Positions 1-5,371 of a DNA stretch of 5,752 nt are shown here, one piece after another. The notes beneath the pieces were generated by a model. It did no database searches, was not told where the DNA came from, and saw only the letters and a program-made list of their open reading frames with translations. Source of the DNA: Ignavibacteriales bacterium. GTDB lineage: Bacteria > Bacteroidota > Ignavibacteria > Ignavibacteriales > Melioribacteraceae. Position numbers and translations under genes: made by a program. The stretch is taken from the NCBI GenBank assembly GCA_020059785.1, contig JAGVBL010000186.1:1-5752 (forward strand), written 5' to 3'. The first letter of the stretch is position 1, and the number at the start of each line of letters is the position of its first letter.

Positions 1-24
1 AAAAATTTTAGAATAAAATCGCAT
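1..24 (-). CDS. 5' end of an unidentified gene, cut by the window edge
   Basis: On the minus strand an ATG at 24-22 opens a frame reading MRFYSKIF up to the left edge, with no stop. A strong Shine-Dalgarno, TGAGGT (GAGG core at 30-33), lies five bases before the ATG, which is ideal spacing. The gene begins 68 bases after the tatA stop on the same strand, so it may be co-transcribed with tatA. The first residues are basic and then aromatic or hydrophobic (R2, K6, I7, F8). That could be the beginning of a signal peptide or a first membrane helix, but eight residues are too few to identify a family. The existence of the gene is inferred from the ribosome binding site, the ATG and the open frame; its product is unknown. 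Confidence 0.6.
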
Positions 25-29
25 TTTTA

Positions 30-33
30 CCTC
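30..33 (-). promoter_or_regulatory. Shine-Dalgarno for the left-edge gene
   Basis: The minus strand reads TGAGGTAAAAATG, placing GAGG five bases before the ATG at 24. This site is the main reason for calling a gene that enters the window by only eight codons. It lies one base beyond the foot of the inverted repeat at 35-90, so folding of that repeat could affect its accessibility. Confidence 0.6.
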
Positions 34-34
34 A

Positions 35-90
35 GGAAGTTGAAATCTACTTATAAACAAGATTTATGTATAAAAATTATTTCTACTTCC
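35..90 (-). repeat. Imperfect 12-bp inverted repeat between tatA and the next gene
   Basis: Positions 35-46 (GGAAGTTGAAAT) and 79-90 (ATTTCTACTTCC) are complementary at 11 of 12 positions, with a 32-base spacer. Inside the spacer is a second small inverted repeat, ATAAA at 53-57 and TTTAT at 63-67, around a five-base loop. On the transcribed (minus) strand the stem starts two bases after the tatA stop codon. It ends one base before the Shine-Dalgarno of the left-edge gene. There is no run of U after it, so it does not look like a canonical intrinsic terminator. It could be a leader hairpin that modulates translation or mRNA stability, an attenuator, or chance in AT-rich DNA. Confidence 0.45.
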
Positions 91-92
91 AT

Positions 93-260
93 TTAGTTTT
101 TATCATTATTCTCTTCGTCTTCTTCTCCTTTAAGACCTTTCTTAAATTGTTTAACACCCTGTCCCAGTCCTTTCATAAGTTCCGGAATTTTTTTACCGCC
201 GAATAGAAGGATTAAAACAAGAACAATCAAAATTATTTCTGTTGCGCCGAAGTTTCCCAC
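93..260 (-). CDS. tatA: Sec-independent (twin-arginine) translocase subunit TatA
   Basis: TatA forms the protein-conducting part of the Tat system, which exports folded proteins with twin-arginine signals across the inner membrane using the proton motive force. From the GTG start the 55-residue product has the family layout. A short N-terminus with a polar residue (E8) is followed by one transmembrane helix at about residues 7-20. Next come the F-G hinge (F20-G21) with GGKKIPEL behind it, a basic amphipathic helix to about residue 44, and a short acidic tail (EEDEENN). It is shorter than E. coli TatA (89 residues), which is normal for this type. The start is GTG at 260-258: AAAGGA at 269-274 lies eight bases upstream, and the product then begins MGNFGATE, as in related TatA proteins. 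A TTG at 290 would add ten polar residues and has no ribosome binding site. No tatC is in the window. TatB is less likely given the short tail and lack of a long charged C-terminus. Confidence 0.93.
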   Translation of the reverse strand: MGNFGATEIILIVLVLILLFGGKKIPELMKGLGQGVKQFKKGLKGEEDEENNDKN

Positions 261-268
261 TTTATTAT

Positions 269-274
269 TCCTTT
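269..274 (-). promoter_or_regulatory. Shine-Dalgarno that fixes the tatA start at GTG 260
   Basis: The minus strand reads AAAGGA, then eight bases (ATAATAAA), then GTG. This spacing suits initiation at GTG 260. The site lies inside the extra codons that a TTG start at 290 would add, which argues that those codons are untranslated leader. Confidence 0.8.
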
Positions 275-287
275 CTTTTGATTGACT

Positions 288-295
288 CAAATATA
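288..295 (-). promoter_or_regulatory. Possible -7/-10 box upstream of tatA
   Basis: The minus strand reads TATATTTG, matching the TAnnTTTG form of the Bacteroidota -7 element. Transcription from it would begin near 283, giving a leader of about 23 bases that carries the tatA Shine-Dalgarno. I do not see a TTTG or TTG element at the usual 19-21 base spacing upstream; the nearest, ATTG at 322-325, is 26 bases away. In AT-rich DNA such matches are common, and tatA could simply be read through from the glycosyltransferase gene, whose stop lies 69 bases upstream. Confidence 0.22.
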
Positions 296-329
296 ATAAT
301 TTCTGGAATACCGAATTACACCAATAAAA

Positions 330-2330
330 TTAATTACCGATATAATGAGCCGGTAATGCATAAGGAGAAAATCGCTTAAGGATTTGATACTGAGTTATCA
401 TAGCCGATTCATTACCTTCTTCGTTGTAAATCTTCATCAGGTAGAATCTTGAAATCATATTTAGTGAATCGAGTTTGATGGAATTTTCAAATGATGATTT
501 AGCATTATTCAAATCGCCGGTATGATAAAAAGAAGAACCTCTTACTGCTTCAATATCGGATTGCCGCAACGGACAATTTAATTCTGCTTCATCACATTTA
601 TCAAGAATTTTCTTAATCAGATCCGGCTTCTTGTTGTAATTCATATTGAGAAATAAATTATTTGCTTCTATAAAAGGTTTAAGAAATTTCACATCACACT
701 GAGAGTTCTCAATAATTAAAGGTTGATTTCGTTTTGTATAAATAGGTAATAACTGTTTCAATTCTTCGGAATAGATGAGTTGACAGTAATAATTTTTATA
801 GAACAGGTATTGAACAAAAATAGCGCACTCAGCAAATGCAGTAGGTTTTGCACCGGCCGGGAATATTATGTAATCGGGATCTCTTTGCAAAACATAATCT
901 GCATTATACCTTCTCGCTTTCCATAGAACCGGTAATTCTTCATCAATACCGGGCACTTCCACTGGATTATGTGCAATGTATTTATCAGTTAAACCGACAA
1001 TGTCTATTACCTTAACACCGGAATAATAAGAGAATGCCCCTATAGTAGAAAGAGCTACGGTTTTTATTTCTCCGGATTTGTCCTCACTTCCAATTCTGTT
1101 TATCCAATCGGCATATACTTTCATTTTTGTTACAAGACCCACTTCATAACTGCGTTTTAGTTTCATTTCAGGATAATTATTGAAATAACTTAATATTACT
1201 GCACATGTGTAAATTATTGCTACCGATGCAATTACTAAATACTTTTTTGTTGAAGAGATTTTTAAAAATGTTAGGTGATAAATTGTTATTGTTGAATAAA
1301 TAATTACCAGCGGAAGTATGGGTAAGAAAAACCGGTCAATAGGAAGAACATCTCCACCTATTAAAATGATAAACATTAGATAGATAATTACAAAGTAATA
1401 AAAGAAATAAGTCTCTTTACGAAGAGTTTTATTCCAAAAGTTTATTATCGGAATGATAAATAGTAAGCCTGAAAGAAAATTGCTTTTAATTCCGCTTAAA
1501 ACATACTCTACTCCCCTATTAAGATGCTCAAGGTTAAATCCTGTTTTGGCATAAAATGTATTTGGTAAGAAATAGCCGTAGTAGATAAATCTGAAAGCAA
1601 TGTATAATAAAACTGGAACCAGGTAGAATATAATTTCTTTTCTCAGAATAATTGAATCCGGATTGTGTAGTTCATCTTTCACCTTAAAAACTGTTAAATA
1701 ATTTGTAAGGAAACTGTGTGATACAATAAGAAAAAAAATCAATACTCCTTCCGGCCGCAATAGTGAATTAAAAACGGAAGAGACGACAAATACAATATCT
1801 GGTTGATTGCCTTTGAATAGATAGCGGTAAACTGACAGACACGTTAAAAACGTAAAGAGTGCTGATTCCATTCCGCTAATTCCCCAGTATAAAAACGGTG
1901 AGGAATAAGAAATAATTAACGGAGGGATAAGTGAAATAAAATATGAAATGGATTTCTCAGGACCCTGTTCCAATAAAAATTTTGTTGTATAAAACTTTTT
2001 AGTGAAGAAATAAGAGAGTAATAAAATTGCGATTGCAGATAACTGCGAGAATAGTTGTGTTATAAAAGGCATATCAACTTTAAAAGAAAATAGTTTACCT
2101 GTTAATCCCGCAAACGAAAGTAGAATAACCCAAAGAAAGTTTGTATATCCTTCAACTTTTTCCCCGTTGTTAAAAACAAGTCCATTACCATTTATAAAAT
2201 TATCTACATATCTCAGAGTTATGTAAGCGTCGTCCTGAATAAAATTTATATTATTCATCCGGATTAGTGTAAACACACTTATTGCTGCAAGGATAATTAA
2301 AGAAAATATTTTTAGTGTTTTGCTAATCAT
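330..2330 (-). CDS. GT-C type membrane glycosyltransferase with periplasmic C-terminal TPR domain
   Basis: This is a predicted integral-membrane glycosyltransferase of the GT-39/AftB-like kind. Such enzymes move a sugar from a polyprenyl-phosphate donor to a periplasmic acceptor. A first helix (about 6-24) leads into a periplasmic loop with the catalytic-type DD pair (D33-D34 in FIQDDAYITLRY). NGLVFNNGEKVEGYTNFLW-type residues follow at about 49-67. Other recognisable blocks are WGISGMESALF (149-159), LLRPEGVL (190-197), YGYFLPNTFYAKTG (251-264) and GGDVLPIDRFFLPILP (325-340). I count about eleven membrane helices up to residue 382. A basic loop near 355-363 places the C-terminus outside. The remaining 284 residues are soluble. 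They include a conserved-looking stretch at 426-454 (STIGAFSYYSG, then IVGLTDKYIAH), five cysteines between 502 and 586, and two TPR-like repeats at about 594-656. The start is ATG 2330 with no clear Shine-Dalgarno; the next Met (25) would remove the first helix. The acceptor and sugar are unknown. AftB resemblance does not imply arabinose. Confidence 0.82.
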   Translation of the reverse strand: MISKTLKIFSLIILAAISVFTLIRMNNINFIQDDAYITLRYVDNFINGNGLVFNNGEKVEGYTNFLWVILLSFAGLTGKLFSFKVDMPFITQLFSQLSAIAILLLSYFFTKKFYTTKFLLEQGPEKSISYFISLIPPLIISYSSPFLYWGISGMESALFTFLTCLSVYRYLFKGNQPDIVFVVSSVFNSLLRPEGVLIFFLIVSHSFLTNYLTVFKVKDELHNPDSIILRKEIIFYLVPVLLYIAFRFIYYGYFLPNTFYAKTGFNLEHLNRGVEYVLSGIKSNFLSGLLFIIPIINFWNKTLRKETYFFYYFVIIYLMFIILIGGDVLPIDRFFLPILPLVIIYSTITIYHLTFLKISSTKKYLVIASVAIIYTCAVILSYFNNYPEMKLKRSYEVGLVTKMKVYADWINRIGSEDKSGEIKTVALSTIGAFSYYSGVKVIDIVGLTDKYIAHNPVEVPGIDEELPVLWKARRYNADYVLQRDPDYIIFPAGAKPTAFAECAIFVQYLFYKNYYCQLIYSEELKQLLPIYTKRNQPLIIENSQCDVKFLKPFIEANNLFLNMNYNKKPDLIKKILDKCDEAELNCPLRQSDIEAVRGSSFYHTGDLNNAKSSFENSIKLDSLNMISRFYLMKIYNEEGNESAMITQYQILKRFSPYALPAHYIGN

Positions 2331-2353
2331 CTGTTATGAATTTCATTTGAAGT

Positions 2354-2382
2354 AATGTAAATTTTGCCACTCGATAATCCAA
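2354..2382 (-). promoter_or_regulatory. Candidate sigma70-like promoter for the glycosyltransferase gene
   Basis: On the minus strand TTGGAT (2382-2377) and TACATT (2359-2354) are separated by exactly 17 bases. They match the TTGACA and TATAAT consensus at three and four positions. A transcript would start near 2347, giving a leader of roughly 17 bases before ATG 2330. The matches are weak and the call depends mostly on spacing and position. Confidence 0.25.
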
Positions 2383-2390
2383 TATATTTA
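2383..2390 (+). promoter_or_regulatory. Possible -7/-10 box just before the MATE start
   Basis: TATATTTA is one base from the TAnnTTTG Bacteroidota -7 form and also contains TATATT. A TTTG at 2363-2366 lies 16 bases upstream. If this box is used, transcription would begin at about the TTG start codon (2396), so the mRNA would be leaderless or nearly so. The alternative is a promoter further upstream, inside the glycosyltransferase coding end. Confidence 0.2.
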
Positions 2391-2395
2391 TTTTT

Positions 2396-3739
2396 TTGAA
2401 ATCATATTCACAACATATTAAAGAAACTTTCAAACTCGCACTCCCTATTTCACTCGGTCAGCTCGGGCATATAATGATGGGTGTAGTTGATAGTCTTATG
2501 GTTGGTAAAGTCGGTACTGCATCCCTTGCGGCGGCATCACTTGTAAACGGGCTTTTCTTTTTGATCCTTGTACTCGGTTTCGGGATGACATTTGCACTTT
2601 CTCCACTAATTGCTATTTCTAAAGGGGAAAAGAATTTCGTTCAATGCGGAGTTATACTTAACCATGGTTTGTTCGTTAATTCATTATTTGCTGTGATACT
2701 GATGGTGCTGGTATATCTTACAGGTTTTATGATTCCATTATTGAATCAACCGGCAGACGTTACAAAACTTGCAACTTCGTATATGCAGATTCTTTCTACA
2801 TCAATTATTCCTTTTATAATATTTGCATGTTATAGGCAATTTCTTGAAGGGCTATCAATTCCTAATCCGCCAATGGTAATTGCTCTTGTTGCAAATTTTA
2901 TAAATGCTTTTTTGAACTGGACTTTTATTTACGGTAACCTTGGGTTTTCTGCAATGGGTTTAAATGGTGCCGGATATGCAACTTCTATTACTCGCTGGAT
3001 GATGATGACTGCACTTTTTATTTACGTAGTTAAGAGCAACAAACTTATTGAGTATTATCCGGCACTCAGCTTTAAGAATCTTAGTAATAAATTAATCAGT
3101 AAAATTATAAGAATCGGTTTACCGAGTGGTTTGCAATATTTTTTAGAAGTTGCAGCATTCTCATTCGCAACAGTAATGGTTGGCTGGCTTGGCAAAGTAC
3201 CGCTTGCTGCTAACCAGATTGCACTTAATTTAGCTTCAATTTCTTATATGGTAATACTCGGTATTTCATTTGCAGGTGCCGTTAGAGTAGGAGAAGAATA
3301 CGGAGCCAGGAATATTCAAGGAATAAGACGTGCCGGATTTTCTGCTATTGGGCTGGCGGTTATTATTATGTTTACATCCGGATTGATTTTTATTCTATTC
3401 AGAAATTACATACCGCTGTTTTACATAAACGAAATAGAAGTTGTAGAAACTGCTGCAAGACTTTTAATTGTTGCAGCAATGTTTCAGATTTCGGATGGAT
3501 TGCAAGCTACTGGAATTGGAGTGCTGCGCGGATTAACCGATGTTAGAATTCCTCTTCTGGTTAGCTTCGCTTCATACTGGTTGTTAGGAATTCCAACCGG
3601 CTACCTATTAGGTATTGTTATGAATTATGGAGCCGTTGGTGTATGGATTGGATCTTTTGTGGGTCTAACAGGACTTGGCTTCTTTTTACTATTCAGGTTT
3701 AATTTCAAAACAAAACTTCAGAATAGAATTACTTATTAA
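2396..3739 (+). CDS. MATE family efflux transporter (NorM-like)
   Basis: MATE proteins are inner-membrane antiporters that export cationic drugs and metabolites in exchange for Na+ or H+. The 447-residue length and about twelve hydrophobic helices in two six-helix halves (roughly 12-212 and 240-434) fit the family. Recognisable blocks are LALPISLGQLGHIMMGVVDS (14-33), FLEGLSIPNPPM (149-160), ALNLASISYMV (276-286) and GVLRGLTDVRIP (375-386). The acidic residues that couple ions in Vibrio cholerae NorM (D36, E255, D371) appear to be present as D32, E251 and D367, a constant offset of four. This supports the NorM subfamily and an active transporter. The start is TTG 2396: it gives the normal family N-terminus, an in-frame stop lies at 2375-2377, and the first in-frame ATG would cut into the first helix. 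No Shine-Dalgarno is visible. It is probably the first gene of a run with the two genes downstream. The substrate cannot be told from sequence. Confidence 0.93.
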   Translation: MKSYSQHIKETFKLALPISLGQLGHIMMGVVDSLMVGKVGTASLAAASLVNGLFFLILVLGFGMTFALSPLIAISKGEKNFVQCGVILNHGLFVNSLFAVILMVLVYLTGFMIPLLNQPADVTKLATSYMQILSTSIIPFIIFACYRQFLEGLSIPNPPMVIALVANFINAFLNWTFIYGNLGFSAMGLNGAGYATSITRWMMMTALFIYVVKSNKLIEYYPALSFKNLSNKLISKIIRIGLPSGLQYFLEVAAFSFATVMVGWLGKVPLAANQIALNLASISYMVILGISFAGAVRVGEEYGARNIQGIRRAGFSAIGLAVIIMFTSGLIFILFRNYIPLFYINEIEVVETAARLLIVAAMFQISDGLQATGIGVLRGLTDVRIPLLVSFASYWLLGIPTGYLLGIVMNYGAVGVWIGSFVGLTGLGFFLLFRFNFKTKLQNRITY

Positions 3740-3751
3740 TTACTAAAGAGA

Positions 3752-3775
3752 TATTTTAACAACGTCATTAAAATA
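3752..3775. repeat. Perfect 8-bp AT-only inverted repeat between MATE and EamA genes
   Basis: TATTTTAA (3752-3759) and TTAAAATA (3768-3775) are exact inverted copies around the eight-base spacer CAACGTCA. The arms hold no G or C, so the RNA stem would be weak and there is no good terminator tail. It could be a regulator binding site ahead of the EamA gene or a chance palindrome in AT-rich spacer. Confidence 0.3.
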
Positions 3776-3788
3776 GAAAATATATCAG

Positions 3789-4685
3789 ATGGGACGATTA
3801 GCGCCAATATTTATTATAATAGCAGCAAGCTTGTGGGGAATTGATGGAATTGTATTAAGACCTTCGTTATATAATCTTCCCGTACCGTTAGTGGTCTTAA
3901 TTGAAAGTTCTATTGTCGCAATCCTACTTTCACCTCTTTTCTATAAACAATTTCCTAAAATAAAATCTCTCGGGAAGCGGGATCTATTGTCATTCTTTTT
4001 AGTAGCATTATTCGGCGGGGCTATCGGAACTATGTCTATTACAAAAGCTCTGTTCTATGTTAACTTTGTTAATCTTTCTGTAGTTATATTGATTCAGAAA
4101 CTACAACCGGTCTTTGCACTAATTTTAGCTTCGGTAATACTTAAAGAAAAGTTACCCAAAGAATTTTTTATATGGGCTGGATTAGCAATAGTTGGGGCTT
4201 ATTTAATGACATTCGGTTTAGCAATACCAAATTTAAGTACGGGTGAAAAAACTGTGTTTGCCGCCGGTTTATCTTTAGTTGCTGCATTTAGTTTCGGTTC
4301 ATCAACTGTTTTTAGTAAAAGAGCTTTAAGAAATGTTGGTTTTGAATTAGGAACTTACTTAAGATTTTTGTTTTCATCGCTAATTATGCTAATAACAACT
4401 TTAGTATTTAGCAGCATTTCGGAAATTTCATCTATCTCGGGTACACAGTGGCTGATTTTTCTTTTAATTGCTTTTACAACCGGAGGAGCTGCAATCTTCC
4501 TGTATTATTATGGACTGAAAAAAGTTACTGCATCGGTTGCCACAATTTGTGAACTTGCTTTTCCACTTACCGCTGTTATACTTGAATATTTTTTGCACGG
4601 GAATTTATTGGAGTTTTTTCAATGGATTGGTGTTGTGATCTTGATTTTAAGTATTATAAAAGTTTCTTCTATTAATAATAAATAA
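3789..4685 (+). CDS. EamA/DMT superfamily inner-membrane transporter
   Basis: The 298-residue product is a typical ten-helix drug/metabolite transporter made of two tandem EamA domains (about 4-143 and 156-292). Family signs are the N-terminal SLWGIDGI (14-21, the usual W-G pattern in helix 1) and, near the end of the first domain, QKLQPVFALILASVILKEKL (103-122). The second domain carries the matching CELAFPLTAVILEYFLHGN (254-272). Members export or import amino acids, nucleotides, carboxylates or drugs, and sequence at this level does not reveal the substrate. The start is ATG 3789, which gives the standard short N-terminus. No clear Shine-Dalgarno precedes it. It follows the MATE gene by 49 bases and precedes the barrel gene by 22, all on the same strand, so co-transcription is likely. 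The product is complete, with no broken motif seen. Confidence 0.92.
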   Translation: MGRLAPIFIIIAASLWGIDGIVLRPSLYNLPVPLVVLIESSIVAILLSPLFYKQFPKIKSLGKRDLLSFFLVALFGGAIGTMSITKALFYVNFVNLSVVILIQKLQPVFALILASVILKEKLPKEFFIWAGLAIVGAYLMTFGLAIPNLSTGEKTVFAAGLSLVAAFSFGSSTVFSKRALRNVGFELGTYLRFLFSSLIMLITTLVFSSISEISSISGTQWLIFLLIAFTTGGAAIFLYYYGLKKVTASVATICELAFPLTAVILEYFLHGNLLEFFQWIGVVILILSIIKVSSINNK

Positions 4686-4696
4686 CAAATTCTTTT

Positions 4697-4702
4697 AGGG
4701 GG
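4697..4702 (+). promoter_or_regulatory. Strong Shine-Dalgarno of the outer-membrane barrel gene
   Basis: AGGGGG lies five bases before ATG 4708, inside the 22-base gap after the EamA stop codon. It is the strongest ribosome binding site in the window and contrasts with the two genes upstream, which have none visible. This suggests higher or independent translation of the barrel protein. Confidence 0.7.
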
Positions 4703-4707
4703 ATTAA

Positions 4708-5346
4708 ATGAAAAAATTCTTTCTAATTCTGTTTGTTTTATCATGCTCAATTTCTTTTGGACAGATAATTTCAGGTTACGGTGTTAAAGTCGGTTTAACC
4801 TCTTCGCAGTTCAAGTGGGATTATTCAATTAAAAGCGGTTTGAATGGTTTCGATATTGAATCGGATAGAAAACCGGGTATTAACATTGGTCTCTTTGCAG
4901 AAATTTTAGACTCTCCTTTTTTTTCCTTGAATACCGAGTTGAATTATATCAGCAAAGGATTCCAGAATGAATTATTTGCAACAACAAGTGAAAGCCCCGA
5001 TATAGGGAATAAGGTTTTATGGAAAGTTAATTTTAATTATATTGACGTATCTGTCCTTGCTAAACCAAAAATTAATTTAGATATACTTACACCGTACATT
5101 TTAATTGGTCCGCGTGTAGATATTGAATTAAGTAAGTCAGCACAATTTGATAACCCTGACAACTATAAAGAATACTCAAGCCAAAGATTGGGATTCAAAT
5201 TTGGGATTGGAACTGAAGTAACACTATTTGGTATGAATTTTCTTTCAGAATTAGTCTGGGATTTTGATTTTAGAGAAATATATAAAAATGAAAATGTAAA
5301 AGTAATTACAAACTCGTATGATATTAGAATAGGGATAAAACTATAA
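4708..5346 (+). CDS. Outer-membrane beta-barrel protein (PorT-like, OMP_b-brl type)
   Basis: The 212-residue product starts with a clear signal peptide (MKKFFLILFVLSCSISFG, cleavage probably around residues 18-19). The rest alternates hydrophobic and polar residues, as in small outer-membrane barrels. Likely strands include GYGVKVGLT (23-31), PGINIGLFAEIL (56-67), LNTELNYISKGF (74-85), NYIDVSVLAKP (110-120), TPYILIGPRVDIEL (128-141), LGFKFGIGTEVTL (161-173) and the closing SYDIRIGIKL (203-212). The segment order (G-K-G near the N-terminus, Y-I-D-V-P/S then L-L/A-K, then Y-x-x-x-G-P) resembles PorT-family porin-like proteins of Bacteroidota and relatives, usually eight strands. Function within this family is mostly unknown; some members belong to the type IX secretion machinery, but no other such gene is here, so I do not call it porT. 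The start is ATG 4708 with AGGGGG five bases upstream. It sits 22 bases after the EamA gene. Confidence 0.85.
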   Translation: MKKFFLILFVLSCSISFGQIISGYGVKVGLTSSQFKWDYSIKSGLNGFDIESDRKPGINIGLFAEILDSPFFSLNTELNYISKGFQNELFATTSESPDIGNKVLWKVNFNYIDVSVLAKPKINLDILTPYILIGPRVDIELSKSAQFDNPDNYKEYSSQRLGFKFGIGTEVTLFGMNFLSELVWDFDFREIYKNENVKVITNSYDIRIGIKL

Positions 5347-5371
5347 CAAAGAGTAAGGATGGTAATTAGGA

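Larger units (their letters stand above)
2331..2395. promoter_or_regulatory. Divergent intergenic region between glycosyltransferase and MATE genes
   Basis: These 65 bases separate two genes read away from each other, so promoters for both directions should lie here or overlap the coding ends. The region is very AT-rich, with a T tract at 2391-2397. Candidate elements on each strand are listed separately. I see no convincing operator palindrome. Confidence 0.5.

Noticed and set aside
261..290. Ten-codon N-terminal extension of tatA from TTG 290
   Set aside because: It has no ribosome binding site, is polar and unlike TatA N-termini, and contains the Shine-Dalgarno for GTG 260.
330..2330. Specific naming of the glycosyltransferase as AftB (arabinofuranosyltransferase)
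   Set aside because: The DD-A-Y-I/F loop is shared across a broad GT-C group; arabinogalactan synthesis is a mycobacterial trait and nothing here points to it.
4741..4749. Possible lipobox (V-L-S-C, Cys13) in the barrel protein
   Set aside because: Cysteine at residue 13 is too early for a normal lipoprotein signal, and hydrophobic signal sequence continues to about residue 18; a beta-barrel with ordinary signal peptidase I cleavage fits better.
4708..5346. Type IX secretion component (porT) and hence a secretion locus
   Set aside because: Only general PorT-like barrel features are visible and no other type IX gene is present in the window.
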